A stretch of 49,934 nt of DNA from Desulfococcaceae bacterium HSG9 (lineage in GTDB: Bacteria; Desulfobacterota; Desulfobacteria; Desulfobacterales; JAUCGF01), in contig JAUCGF010000110.1 of the NCBI GenBank assembly GCA_030378005.1, positions 1-49,934 of the forward strand. The letters are read 5' to 3'. The notes beneath the pieces are model-generated. The model was not told where the DNA came from, ran no database searches, and was given only the letters and a program-made list of their open reading frames with translations. A program made the translations under genes and the position numbers. This document shows, piece by piece, positions 14,926-23,942 of this stretch. The number at the start of each line of letters is the position of its first letter. Position 1 is the first letter of the stretch.

Positions 14926-17892
14926 ATGACATTCACAGAACTGAACAGCGTAGAATACTACATCATCCACCAACTCACCGGTGTGAATCTGAATGTCGCC
15001 CAAGTTTCAGCGTCTAAAGCGGCTTATGGCGCCAAATGGATATACAAATCATCATTGGAAATCAACCGCAGTATGAGTGAAGTGATGGCGGAGTCAGAGG
15101 TCAAAGCGGCGCTGATTCGCTTGAACCCTGAAATCAAAGCCCGGCCTGAGCTGGCTGATGAAGTGATCGGCAAACTGCGGGCCATATTGCTTTCGGTCAA
15201 TCAGGTCGGTTTGGTCAAAGCCAATGAAGCGTTCTTTAAATGGCTGACCGGTGAAAAGAGCATGCCCTTTGGGGAAAACAACCGCCATGTGCCGGTGCGC
15301 CTGATCGATTTTGAAACATTAGAAAACAACCGCTTTGTTGTAACCAACCAGTTTCATATCCATCACCGGGAAACCAAAATTCCTGATATTGTTTTGCTTA
15401 TCAACGGCATACCGGTTGTGGCGGGCGAAGCCAAAACACCGCTGCGCCCTTGTGTAAGCTGGTTAGATGGCGCTCATGAAGTGCATGATGTGTATGAGAA
15501 CGCGGTGCCGATGCTGTTTGTGCCGAACATTCTCTCTTTTGCGACCGAGGGCAAAGCGTTGTTTTACGGCGCAATCCGTTGTCCTTTGCAATTATGGACG
15601 CCCTGGCGAATCGAGGATCAAAATCAGGCGCTTGTCAAAGCGTTGGGCTTGTCGGAAATCGGCAAGGAGTTGAACGACCTGCTTGCGCCGGAACGGCTGC
15701 TTGATATCATGCTGAACTTTTCGCTTTATACGACGAATAAAAAGAAACAGCGCATCAAAGTGATCCCCCGTTTTCAGCAGTATCATGGGGCGAATCAAAT
15801 TGTTGAGCGGGTCATTGACGGAAAAATCAAAAAAGGCTTAATCTGGCATTTTCAAGGGTCGGGAAAATCGCTGCTCATGGTTTTTGCCGCTCAGAAACTG
15901 CGCCGCTCGCCGGCGCTCAAAAGCCCGACTGTCATTGTTTTGGTGGATCGCACCGATCTGGACACCCAAATCAGCGGCACGTTTAATGCGGCCGATGTTC
16001 CCAATGTGGTGTCCACGGACAGCATCAGCGAGTTACAGACCCTTTTAGAACGGGATACACGCAAGATTATTATTTCCATGATCCATAAATTCCGTGACGC
16101 CCGGCCTGATATGAACCGTCGTGAAAATATCATTGTGCTTGTGGACGAAGCCCACCGCACCCAGGAAGGCGATCTCGGTCGGCAGATGCGCGCGGCCTTG
16201 CCCAATGCGTTTCTTTTTGGTTTGACCGGCACGCCGGTAAACAAAGCGGATAAAAACACGTTTTGGGCCTTTGGTTCGGAACAGGACCGGGGCGGGTATA
16301 TGTCGCGCTACACGTTTCACGAATCGATTCGTGACGGCGCAACCTTGCCGCTTCATTTTGAACCTCGTTTGGCGGATGTGCATGTTGACAAAGATACCAT
16401 GGACAAGGCTTTTGAAGATTTCAAACAAGAGTCCGCCTTAACGGATGAGGAAGCCGACGCCTTAAACAAAAAATCGGCCAAAATGGCTGTTTTTCTGAAA
16501 GCGCCTGAACGGGTGGAAAAAATTGTGAAGGATATCGCGGCGCATTTCAAATCCAAAGTTGAGCCGCATGGCCTGAAAGCGATGATAGTAACGCCTGACA
16601 GACATGCTTGCGTGCAATACAAAACCGCCTTGGATCGACATTTCCCGGAAGATGCCAGCAAGGTGGTTATATCGACATCCGCCAATGATGAACTGGAATT
16701 CAAGCGTAAATGGGGAATTGACAAGGCCCGGCAGGAAAAAATCACGGACGCCTTTAATGATGCGCACGCCGAATTGAAATTTATTATTGTGACAGCCAAA
16801 CTTTTAACAGGGTTCGACGCGCCCATATTGCAAACCATGTATTTGGATAAATCCTTGAAAGGTCATACTCTGTTGCAGGCAATCTGCCGAACCAACCGCC
16901 TTTATCCGCAAAAAAGTTACGGAAGAGTGGTGGATTATTTTGGTGTGTTTGATGATGCCGCCAAAGCGCTGCAATTTGATGAGGCCAGCGTTCAAAAAAT
17001 CATCACAAATCTTGCTCAATTAAGAGATAAACTGCCCGGGGCGATCAAAGATGCGTTGGCTCATTTTGAAGGCGTTGATCGAACGTTGGAAGGTTTTGAA
17101 GGCTTGGAAGCCGCCCAAAACGCAATTGACACAGATGCCAAAAGAGACGCCTTTGCCGCGGATTTTAAATATCTGACCAAATTATGGGAATCTTTATCGC
17201 CGGATCGGGTTTTGGATAGGTTTACGCAGGATTACCGCTGGTTGTCGCAGGTGTATGAATCCGTGAAACCGCCTTCCGCCAATATCGGCAAGCTGTTATG
17301 GTTCTCTTTGGGCGCGCAAACGACAAAATTGATTCATGCAAATATCCATGCGGGCGAAGTGCATCAATTGGAAGAATTTTTACTGGATGCCGATGTTATC
17401 GAGGATATTTTCAATCGTCCCGACCCTGAAAAAATTAAAACGCTTGAAAGAACCCTGATTAAGCGTTTCAAAAAACATGCCGGCAATCCCAAATTCCAAG
17501 CGCTCAGTGAACGCTTGGAAGCGTTGCGGGATAGAGCCGAAAAGGGCTTGATCACTTCAATCGAATTTGTCAAGGAACTCTGCAAACTCGCCAAAGAAAC
17601 CCTTCAAGCCGAAAAAGAGGCCGAACTGGCCCTGCATGAAAAAACGCCCCAAGCCGCTTTGACCGAACTGTTTTTAGAAACCAAAACCGATCAGACGCCC
17701 GCGGTTGTGGAAAGAATCGTAACCGATATTGACGCGATTGTGCGTGAGGTCAAGTTCCCCGGATGGCAAAAGACCGCTTCGGGTGAGCGCGAAGTGCAAA
17801 AATCATTGCGCAAGGCACTTTTCAATTATACACTACATAAGGATCAGGCGCTTTTTGAGCGGGCGTATGCTTATATTAAGGAGTATTATTGA
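14926..17892 (+). CDS. hsdR: Type I restriction endonuclease motor subunit
   Basis: A 988-residue HsdR of normal length. The N-terminal PD-(D/E)xK nuclease shows PD at residues 153-154 and EAK at 168-170. The superfamily 2 translocase has Walker A GSGKS (311-315), VDEAH (406-410), FGLTGTPV, and late motifs KLLTGFDAPILQTMYLDK and LLQAICRTNRLYP. The C-terminal helical region (about 740-988) would contact the methyltransferase core. All catalytic residues look intact and there is no frameshift, so the restriction activity is probably functional. It starts 2 bases after hsdS and closes the operon. Confidence 0.96.
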   Translation: MTFTELNSVEYYIIHQLTGVNLNVAQVSASKAAYGAKWIYKSSLEINRSMSEVMAESEVKAALIRLNPEIKARPELADEVIGKLRAILLSVNQVGLVKANEAFFKWLTGEKSMPFGENNRHVPVRLIDFETLENNRFVVTNQFHIHHRETKIPDIVLLINGIPVVAGEAKTPLRPCVSWLDGAHEVHDVYENAVPMLFVPNILSFATEGKALFYGAIRCPLQLWTPWRIEDQNQALVKALGLSEIGKELNDLLAPERLLDIMLNFSLYTTNKKKQRIKVIPRFQQYHGANQIVERVIDGKIKKGLIWHFQGSGKSLLMVFAAQKLRRSPALKSPTVIVLVDRTDLDTQISGTFNAADVPNVVSTDSISELQTLLERDTRKIIISMIHKFRDARPDMNRRENIIVLVDEAHRTQEGDLGRQMRAALPNAFLFGLTGTPVNKADKNTFWAFGSEQDRGGYMSRYTFHESIRDGATLPLHFEPRLADVHVDKDTMDKAFEDFKQESALTDEEADALNKKSAKMAVFLKAPERVEKIVKDIAAHFKSKVEPHGLKAMIVTPDRHACVQYKTALDRHFPEDASKVVISTSANDELEFKRKWGIDKARQEKITDAFNDAHAELKFIIVTAKLLTGFDAPILQTMYLDKSLKGHTLLQAICRTNRLYPQKSYGRVVDYFGVFDDAAKALQFDEASVQKIITNLAQLRDKLPGAIKDALAHFEGVDRTLEGFEGLEAAQNAIDTDAKRDAFAADFKYLTKLWESLSPDRVLDRFTQDYRWLSQVYESVKPPSANIGKLLWFSLGAQTTKLIHANIHAGEVHQLEEFLLDADVIEDIFNRPDPEKIKTLERTLIKRFKKHAGNPKFQALSERLEALRDRAEKGLITSIEFVKELCKLAKETLQAEKEAELALHEKTPQAALTELFLETKTDQTPAVVERIVTDIDAIVREVKFPGWQKTASGEREVQKSLRKALFNYTLHKDQALFERAYAYIKEYY

Positions 17893-17955
17893 AAGCGGGG
17901 GTTGGTATTATCCATAGATGGAAAATACCTGGAAATATGGAGTGTGAAAGTTAAA

Positions 17956-18432
17956 ATGAAATACGAAGCATATTTATTTGACTGGGGCGATACTTTGATG
18001 ACGGATTTTCCTGACACACCGGGAAAGATGTGCGATTGGGATTATGTGGAAGCTGTTGAGGGAGCTGATGCGGTTCTTAAATCGCTTTCAATCAAAGCAA
18101 AGGTCTATGTGGCGACAAACGCATCGGATTCATCTCCTGAAGAGATCGAAAAAGCATTTCAAAGAGTCGGGCTTTCGCAATATATTGACGGTTACTTCTG
18201 TATGGGCAATACCGGGTTTAAGAAACCGGACCCTCGTTTCTATCAAAGCATTTTAAGCCGGATAAATCTTCCGCCGGAAAAAGTCACGATGACAGGCGAC
18301 AGTCTCGAAAATGATATTTATCCCAGCGTTTCATGCGGAATCAATGCGATCTGGCTTAACCCAAGCGGCCAAAAGGTTACGTTACCAGATGGTATCCGGG
18401 AAATCTGGCGACTTTGCGAGATCATCTCATAA
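17956..18432 (+). CDS. HAD-superfamily hydrolase
   Basis: A 158-residue haloacid-dehalogenase-like phosphatase. Motif I is FDWGDTLMTDF, where the usual second Asp of DxD is replaced in the order D-W-G-D-T; motif II is ATNAS, motif III is around FKKPDPRFY, and motif IV is GDSLENDIYPS. The cap region is minimal, so the substrate is probably a small phosphorylated metabolite. The start at 17956 matches the family N-terminus; the frame stays open upstream without resemblance. It is 63 bp after hsdR on the same strand, but nothing ties it to restriction. It begins a run of small accessory genes. Confidence 0.85.
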   Translation: MKYEAYLFDWGDTLMTDFPDTPGKMCDWDYVEAVEGADAVLKSLSIKAKVYVATNASDSSPEEIEKAFQRVGLSQYIDGYFCMGNTGFKKPDPRFYQSILSRINLPPEKVTMTGDSLENDIYPSVSCGINAIWLNPSGQKVTLPDGIREIWRLCEIIS

Positions 18433-18518
18433 CAAGGCGATGAATCAAAATATAAAACAGAAATCAGGTGTCAGAGCATTTTTACTGAAACCCACACATA
18501 AAAAATCGGAGGATCAAA

Positions 18519-19001
18519 ATGTCAATGATTGGCAGTTTGTTGGCGATACCGCAAGCGGAATTAGATGAATTGTATGACAATCCGAAAAAAATCACTTCGG
18601 TCTTGTATGGGAGTCGTTCTGATGAAACCGCAGATTTGGATAAAACATGGCATGCGATACATTTCATGTTGACCGGAGAGCAATATGAAGGAACGCCTCC
18701 ATTGAGCAACGCCATATTCGGAATGAAACCAATCGGTGAAGAAGATGTCGGTTACGGGCCTGCTCTCGGCACTCCGGCTGACATCGTGCAGCAGATCGCA
18801 GTTAAACTGTCAGTAATATCGGACCCGGATTTTTGTGATAAATTTGATTCTGACGCATTGATGCAAGCGGATATATACCCTCAGATTTGGGATGAGGAGG
18901 AAATACTGAATGATTACATCCTCCCTAATTTTAAAGCTTTGAGAAATTTCTATATGAAAGCGGCAGAAAATAATTATGCTGTCATCACCTTTATTAACTG
19001 A
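18519..19001 (+). CDS. DUF1877 (YfbM-like) protein
   Basis: A 160-residue protein with the DUF1877 signatures MIGSLLAIPQAELDEL near the start, LDKTWHAIHFMLTG, the glycine-rich GYGPALGTPADIVQQIA, and YPQIWDEEEILNDYILPNF. The domain is small, soluble and of unknown function. It is often found in accessory regions beside immunity-type proteins of polymorphic toxin systems, which suits the SUKH and DUF4259 genes that follow. CGGAGG precedes the ATG. No toxin gene is visible near it. Confidence 0.85.
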   Translation: MSMIGSLLAIPQAELDELYDNPKKITSVLYGSRSDETADLDKTWHAIHFMLTGEQYEGTPPLSNAIFGMKPIGEEDVGYGPALGTPADIVQQIAVKLSVISDPDFCDKFDSDALMQADIYPQIWDEEEILNDYILPNFKALRNFYMKAAENNYAVITFIN

Positions 19002-19053
19002 TTATGTCGGTAGCGGTCAGTGGAAATTCAAAATAATTTGAAAGGATGTTCTT

Positions 19054-19722
19054 ATGTATGATTGGCTTGCAGAAATTTATAAGCTGGTTGAAATTACCGA
19101 TTCCGGTGAAACCTATTTGCAGTTAAACGATGTCGGCGCATCTGAAAAACAAATAGCCGAAATAAAACAAAAAACCGGAATTGATTTACCAATTTCATAT
19201 AAACAATTTTTACGGAGATGGGATGGCGGCAAATTGTATTCTTCAACCTTGTTATCGAGTGAGCAAATTCTTGAATATGCTGAACGATGCGGCTTTAAAT
19301 CGCCAAACAGTGATGCAGGATTTCACACTTCTTCAGATAGTTACTACAAAGATAAGCCGGCTCATCATCTCGTTTTTCGTACGTTTGATTTCGGCTCGGA
19401 TGTATATTGCTTAGATTCGGCTATCGAAACAGCTAAAGGTGAGTTTATTGTATGTAAGTACGATGCGGAGTTTGAGCTGTCTGATCATCTTAAAATGCGT
19501 TATCCTTCTTATGAAGCGATGCTGATGTTCGATATTTATCGGGACGTTGTCAGTGAAATGTACTATGTGATGGAAGATTATGAGGAAACAGCAACCCAAG
19601 AAGAGTATGCCGAATTAGAATCCATGTTTTCAGCGAGTGAGGAAAAACTCAAAATGACACTTCTTGAACGAGGGGCCGATTTAAGCGGCGGAATCAGACC
19701 GATTTGGGATAAATGGCGTTGA
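19054..19722 (+). CDS. SMI1/KNR4 (SUKH superfamily) protein
   Basis: A 222-residue protein with the SUKH fold signature: ASEKQIAEIKQKTGIDLPIS, then YKQFLRRWDGGKLYSSTLLS, and later VFRTFDFGSDVYCLDS with FSVxF-like strands. SUKH proteins are the commonest immunity proteins of contact-dependent and polymorphic toxin systems and bind nuclease toxins. The C-terminal 70 residues are acidic and helical (DYEETATQEEYAELESMFS) beyond the usual domain. AAGGATG lies upstream of the ATG. With DUF1877 and DUF4259 neighbours and no toxin, it looks like an orphan immunity gene, though SUKH domains also have other roles. Confidence 0.85.
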   Translation: MYDWLAEIYKLVEITDSGETYLQLNDVGASEKQIAEIKQKTGIDLPISYKQFLRRWDGGKLYSSTLLSSEQILEYAERCGFKSPNSDAGFHTSSDSYYKDKPAHHLVFRTFDFGSDVYCLDSAIETAKGEFIVCKYDAEFELSDHLKMRYPSYEAMLMFDIYRDVVSEMYYVMEDYEETATQEEYAELESMFSASEEKLKMTLLERGADLSGGIRPIWDKWR

Positions 19723-19831
19723 AATGTTGAAAAGAGCTTAAACCTGGCTACGGCTGAAATTGAAGATTAGCGATTTTTTAAGGAAACCATATCACTATGC
19801 AATAATTATTTTTTTAAAAAAGGAGGAGGAT

Positions 19832-20566
19832 ATGAAGCAAGCATTGTATTTTATTATGGCCATTTTTTTTATGACACAAACTTTGACGGCGGAAGCCATA
19901 GATGAGATGACTTTTTCGGGAGGTGCGCCATCAGATGGGTATCAACCCAGAATCATTGTGCCGATATTGGCAGAGGCGTTTAAACGAAACGGAATCAGGT
20001 TTCATGCCAAATATTACCCCAGCCTCCGCTCCCTGGAATCTTCAAATTCAGGCCAAGTGGACGGAGAACTGCACAGGGTTTATGATTTTCACCTGGTCAG
20101 CGGTGGCAAATATCCGAATTTGATAAGAATAGAGTCCAAGCTGCTTTCTGTTTGGTTGGCGGCATTTACCGCCAAAAATATTAAAATTGAAACATGGAAC
20201 GACTTGAAAAAATACAATGTTATTTATTATCGGGGACGCAAAAATGTTGAAAAGTTCCTTAGCAAAATATTGCCGCCTGAGCGGATACACGATACGAAAA
20301 CCGATAAACAGGCTTTCAAGATGTTAGCCGCTGACAGAATAGATATCGTTATTTCGGAAAGCAGGCAGGGGAAAAAACTTATATCGGATAACCCTGAATT
20401 TTCCGATATTGTTGAAATTGCAAAGCTTGATGAAACCAAAATATACGCGTATATTCATAAAAAGCATAAAGAGATCGCTCCAAAAATAGCTGAAACAATA
20501 GAGAATATGAAAACAGACGGGACTTTCTCGAAAATTGTTGATGAAGTGAACAAAGCTTTCCAGTAG
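19832..20566 (+). CDS. Periplasmic substrate-binding protein (family 3-like)
   Basis: A 244-residue secreted protein. A signal peptide (about residues 1-22: MKQALYFIMAIFFMTQTLTA) is followed by a bilobal type II periplasmic binding fold resembling SBP_bac_3: FSGGAPSDGYQPRIIVPILAEAF, the hinge segment KIETWNDLKKYNVIYYRGR, and KTDKQAFKMLAADRIDIVISES. Such standalone proteins, found without permease genes, are common in deltaproteobacteria and may feed sensors as well as ABC importers. The start at 19832 is fixed by the strong AGGAGGAGGA just upstream. No transporter subunits are adjacent, so the ligand is unknown; polar amino acids are the default guess for the family. Confidence 0.83.
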   Translation: MKQALYFIMAIFFMTQTLTAEAIDEMTFSGGAPSDGYQPRIIVPILAEAFKRNGIRFHAKYYPSLRSLESSNSGQVDGELHRVYDFHLVSGGKYPNLIRIESKLLSVWLAAFTAKNIKIETWNDLKKYNVIYYRGRKNVEKFLSKILPPERIHDTKTDKQAFKMLAADRIDIVISESRQGKKLISDNPEFSDIVEIAKLDETKIYAYIHKKHKEIAPKIAETIENMKTDGTFSKIVDEVNKAFQ

Positions 20567-20657
20567 GGTAAACCGTGTCTGCTGAATATAATGAAAATAT
20601 TCGATCACGACTTTCCAAACAAGCTTTTAAAAAAGACTGATGTTCAAAGAGAAAACA

Positions 20658-20699
20658 ATGGGCGCATGGGGCATGAAACCCTTTGAAGGGGTTTCTTGA
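20658..20699 (+). pseudogene. Truncated DUF4259 start (14 codons)
   Basis: An ATG opens MGAWGMKPFEGVS and then a stop. DUF4259 proteins begin MGAWGxxxFEND, and the intact copy at 21777 begins MSAWDMKPFENDSACDW, so this is the beginning of another DUF4259 gene whose remainder has been lost. The trmO gene begins 16 bases after the stop. The bases GAAACCC..GGGTTTC inside it can also pair into a small hairpin. Confidence 0.6.
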
Positions 20700-20715
20700 C
20701 TATCGTGTGAAAAAT

Positions 20716-21183
20716 ATGAGATTTGAAATAAAACAAATCGGCGTAATCTATTCGCCATATAAGACTAAAGAAGAATGTCCCATTCAGGGAGCGGCCAAGT
20801 CCGAAGGCAAAGGACAAATCGAAATATTTTCAGAATACGAAGAAGCGCTGGAAACTATCGAAACGTTCACCCATATCATGCTTTTCTATATATTCGATAG
20901 AGCGGGAGAAATAAAACTATCCAGGCCGACTTTTTTAGATGATGTTTCCCATGGCGTCTTTGCTTCACGTCATCCCTGCCGGCCCAACAGCATTGGGATA
21001 TCTATCGTCAAATTAGAGCGAAGAAACAAAAACATTTTGGATGTCTGCGAAATTGATGTTCTGGATAATACCCCGCTGATTGATATAAAACCATATATTC
21101 CGAAATTTGATTATCGTGAAAAGGCGGGTAACGGTTGGGTTGAAACGAAAAAATTTCGTGAAAAACCGCAAAATCGAGAGTAA
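20716..21183 (+). CDS. trmO: tRNA (N6-threonylcarbamoyladenosine37) methyltransferase TrmO
   Basis: A 155-residue TsaA/TrmO family protein. It opens with IKQIGVIYSPYKTKEECPIQ, contains GVFASRHPCRPNSIGISIVK (the SAM-binding signature of the family, about residues 77-96) and ends with IDVLDNTPLIDIKPYIPKFD. TrmO methylates t6A37 of certain tRNAs to m6t6A with SAM. The start at 20716 is chosen from homology; the upstream ribosome site is weak. Some bacteria use the same fold outside tRNA modification, but the residues here are typical. The gene is inserted immediately after a broken DUF4259 start, so local rearrangement is likely. Confidence 0.87.
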   Translation: MRFEIKQIGVIYSPYKTKEECPIQGAAKSEGKGQIEIFSEYEEALETIETFTHIMLFYIFDRAGEIKLSRPTFLDDVSHGVFASRHPCRPNSIGISIVKLERRNKNILDVCEIDVLDNTPLIDIKPYIPKFDYREKAGNGWVETKKFREKPQNRE

Positions 21184-21245
21184 TGGCCTCGGCAATAAAA
21201 CATAAAAACAAAGGCATCTTTAATTAAGAGATTTAAACTTTAAAG

Positions 21246-21316
21246 CCGGAGTGCCAAACTTCAGTTTGGCGGCTTGCAACTGTTTATCAACTGCCAAACT
21301 GAAGTTTGGCACTCCG
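21246..21316. repeat. Complete GGAGTGCCAAACTTCAG inverted repeat
   Basis: Left arm 21246-21273 starts CCGGAGTGCCAAACTTCAG; right arm 21293-21316 is its inverse, ending AAGTTTGGCACTCCG. The loop is about 20 bases. Each arm is itself a small palindrome (GCCAAACT..AGTTTGGC). Half a copy is at 9112, and related dyads are at 41753 and 47601. It ends 15 bases before the start of the cyclase-like gene, just ahead of its ribosome site. Confidence 0.85.
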
Positions 21317-21330
21317 TTGGAGGTGGAACA

Positions 21331-21711
21331 ATGGTGCAAAAGGCAACGATCATAAAAATCGACATCAACGGGTTTATTAACGCTGTCCAATCTGATTCTC
21401 CCCAAGATATGGCTGATTTTTTGAATAATTACTATCAATCCGTTTGGGAACGGGCAAACCGGCTTAACTGGAGATTCATCAAAAGTATTGGAGATTGTGT
21501 CTTGTTATTGGCTGAAACAAACGATTCGGCAGAAAATATCGAGCAGTTTTTTGAAGACGTATCAAACAATTATGATGTGACTCTTCACTATCGGGAATGC
21601 CGCTTTGCAGAAAAAGAATTCAAAATTAGCAGCTATTCATGTGTTGATGTTTTCGGAAAAGATATAAACAAGTTATTTATGAATGACCCTGCCACAAAAC
21701 AACTGGGTTAA
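21331..21711 (+). CDS. Degenerate stand-alone class III cyclase-like domain
   Basis: A 126-residue single-domain protein resembling the class III nucleotide cyclase core. IIKIDINGFINAVQ corresponds to the first metal-binding Asp strand, RFIKSIGDCVLLLAE to the KxxGD second metal motif, and CVDVFGKDINKLFMND to the FGxxVNxAxR helix. The middle of the domain is shortened, and the transition-state Arg of VNxAxR appears to be Met, so cyclase activity is doubtful. It could instead bind a nucleotide or pair with a complete cyclase such as the one at 22388. The start at 21331 has GGAGG upstream. The assignment rests on motif order alone and needs a profile search. Confidence 0.6.
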   Translation: MVQKATIIKIDINGFINAVQSDSPQDMADFLNNYYQSVWERANRLNWRFIKSIGDCVLLLAETNDSAENIEQFFEDVSNNYDVTLHYRECRFAEKEFKISSYSCVDVFGKDINKLFMNDPATKQLG

Positions 21712-21776
21712 CTGATACTGCCGCATCGGTGAGCATTCACGTTATCTTGAAAAAATAAATATTTAAGGAGAAAAAA

Positions 21777-22172
21777 ATGAGCGCATGGGACATGAAACCT
21801 TTTGAAAATGATTCGGCTTGTGATTGGGTCTATGATTTACAAAAATCAGGACTTAAAATCATTGAGGATACTTTTACATGGGAAAAAGAAGACGACGAAT
21901 ATTTGGATTCATCTTTCGGCTCTGAAATCATTGCCGCGGCAGAGGTTTTATACGGTATAAAAAACGGTCCTCGTGAAGGCGTTCCGGATGAAGTATTAGC
22001 TGAAATCCGAAAATATGAACCAAATCAGGCAGAGTATTTATACAATAAATGTGTAAAAGCAATTGATCGCGTGATAGGTGAAGATTCAGAGTTATTTGAT
22101 TTGTGGGAGGAAACCGGTGAAAACTTTGAGGTTTGGCTGAATGATGTCAAAGAATTAAAAGAAGGGTTATAG
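21777..22172 (+). CDS. DUF4259 protein
   Basis: A 131-residue protein of the DUF4259 family: MSAWDMKPFENDSACDWVYD at the start, then SSFGSEIIAAAEVLYGIKNG, LYNKCVKAIDRVIGEDSELF and a final acidic WEETGENFEVWLNDVKEL. The family is typical of immunity-rich accessory loci and polyimmunity arrays; its biochemical activity is unknown. AAGGAG stands before the ATG. It is the intact counterpart of the truncated start at 20658. In the intergenic stretch after it (22173-22387) I see only a possible ribosome site for the next gene. Confidence 0.85.
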   Translation: MSAWDMKPFENDSACDWVYDLQKSGLKIIEDTFTWEKEDDEYLDSSFGSEIIAAAEVLYGIKNGPREGVPDEVLAEIRKYEPNQAEYLYNKCVKAIDRVIGEDSELFDLWEETGENFEVWLNDVKELKEGL

Positions 22173-22387
22173 TCATCGGATTCAGGTTTGTGCTGGCATG
22201 ATTTTTGCACGCAATATCTATAAAAGCTATATCATGCAGTTTTGACTAACTGATTGTACCATATTGACACAAAAATTGTCTCTTTTTGTGGGGGAGGCAA
22301 TTTTTATGCCAGAACAAATCTGAATCTGACAACTATAATAGCAAAACTGAGCAGGAATAAATTGGAAAATAACAGGAGAAACGCAAA

Positions 22388-23827
22388 ATGGATAAAAATT
22401 TGTTTCAGGAAAGAATCCGATCTTTGTCATCATCTTTCCCATATATTGAGTCCCGGACTGCCGAGGCGTTCGGAAAAGCCCTGACAGAATTGGATAACTG
22501 GGAGTTGTACCGCATCAACCCGATTCAGTTTGCAGCGGATCGAGGCATGAATCCGGATGAAATCGTCAATCTGTTTGTCTGCGCGGCCAGAATCGGTCTC
22601 TTTGACCTGACCTGGGATCTTATCTGTCCGGTATGCAGTGGGCTGTTAAGCACGGATCAGGTCATAAGTCACTTGAATAGAGAATCTTTTCACTGCGCAT
22701 ATTGTCATGTCGATCTTCCCGTCATCCTGGATGACTATATCGAGATCACCTTTACCGTTAATCCAGAGGTTTATCAGATCAATATCAATCCGTATCATGA
22801 CCATGATACGTTCCGGCAGGCGTTCTTTTCGAGGAATTTCAAATTTCCGAAGGTGACAATCAAAACCATACTCCAATGCCATATCGAATTCTTTTTTGTC
22901 TGGCCTGAAAAATATGAGACTTACGAATTTGAACTGAAACCGGAGCGAATGTATCGGCTGATAAGCATCAAAATCAATTCAGGTGTCTCACTTATTACGG
23001 ATAATTCAGAAGCCTCTTCCGGGACTCAGACTGTCCATATTCACGGAGATTCGGGTAAATTTTCTCCAGAGGAAGTCCGGCTTCATCCGGGACAGGTGAA
23101 ACTGTATGTTCACAACGCGCATAGTTCTCCCATAGATATTCTGATATTTGAAGCCGATTATCCCCTGCTTCATAAACTTGAGAAAGACTATCCTCCGATA
23201 ATCGCTCCGTTTCTGACGGGTAAGATGCTACTGAATAATCAGGCTTTCCGGAGTCTTTTCAAGATGCAGGAACTTGCCACTGACCTCCGGATATCCGTCC
23301 GCAGTCTGACCATGCTCTTTACCGATCTGAAAGGTTCCACCAAGTTATATGACACTGTCGGGGATATGCGGGCTTACAGGCTGATTCAGAACCATTTTTC
23401 CTTGCTGGAGGAATCAGCCCGGAAATACGCGGGTGCTATTGTCAAGACCATGGGAGACGCGATCATGGCCTCTTTCTCCGAACCCGGAAACGGAGTGATG
23501 GCCGCTGTTGACATGATGAAAAATATCTGTAACATGCCCGAAGATGAAAATGGGAAGCTGGGCCTCAAAATCGGTCTGCATGAAGGCCCGGCTCTGACTG
23601 TCAACAATGATGGAAGGCTTGATTATTTCGGGCAGACTGTGAATATCGCCGCAAGGGTGCAGGGGCTGGCCCAGGCCGGTGAGATATGGTTGAGTGATTC
23701 GGTGTTTCACGGAACAAATGTAAATGAGCCTCTGCAAGCCAACGGATATACTTACGAAGCGCGTTCTGTCAAACTGAAAGGTGTGGGACACCATGCCAAG
23801 GTTTATATGTGTAAGAAAAATAGCTGA
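22388..23827 (+). CDS. DUF5939-type adenylate cyclase (class III)
   Basis: A 479-residue soluble protein. The N-terminal DUF5939 region (about residues 1-290) contains a zinc-ribbon-like pair CPVC and CAYC (about 79-104). The C-terminal class III cyclase domain (about 310-475) has the metal Asps in MLFTDLKGSTKLY and VKTMGDAIMAS, and YFGQTVNIAARVQG carrying the transition-state Asn and Arg. The Lys of KTMGD and the Thr of FGQTVN match adenine-selective class IIIb enzymes, so cAMP production is predicted. No membrane segment is present; the DUF5939 region is presumably the sensor. AGGAGA precedes the ATG. Catalytic residues look complete, unlike the small cyclase-like protein 0.7 kb upstream. 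Confidence 0.9.
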   Translation: MDKNLFQERIRSLSSSFPYIESRTAEAFGKALTELDNWELYRINPIQFAADRGMNPDEIVNLFVCAARIGLFDLTWDLICPVCSGLLSTDQVISHLNRESFHCAYCHVDLPVILDDYIEITFTVNPEVYQININPYHDHDTFRQAFFSRNFKFPKVTIKTILQCHIEFFFVWPEKYETYEFELKPERMYRLISIKINSGVSLITDNSEASSGTQTVHIHGDSGKFSPEEVRLHPGQVKLYVHNAHSSPIDILIFEADYPLLHKLEKDYPPIIAPFLTGKMLLNNQAFRSLFKMQELATDLRISVRSLTMLFTDLKGSTKLYDTVGDMRAYRLIQNHFSLLEESARKYAGAIVKTMGDAIMASFSEPGNGVMAAVDMMKNICNMPEDENGKLGLKIGLHEGPALTVNNDGRLDYFGQTVNIAARVQGLAQAGEIWLSDSVFHGTNVNEPLQANGYTYEARSVKLKGVGHHAKVYMCKKNS

Positions 23828-23942
23828 TTTGATCAAAATTAAGATATTTGGAAAGGAGATAGGTCGTGAACATATAGTTTTTCAGATAATTAACGTAAGT
23901 TCGATATAACTATTCTATAATATCAGTCAGTTGTAAATTAAT

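Noticed and set aside
10358..17892. A BREX, DISARM or other non-classical defence system
   Set aside because: The genes are ordinary HsdM, HsdS and HsdR; no PglX, PglZ, BrxC or DrmA-like gene is present.
17902..17955. Longer HAD protein starting at 17902
   Set aside because: The extra residues do not resemble the family; the conserved N-terminus begins at 17956.
20658..20699. Rho-independent terminator of the binding-protein gene
   Set aside because: A GAAACCC/GGGTTTC stem exists but no T-run follows, and the DUF4259 start match explains the sequence better.
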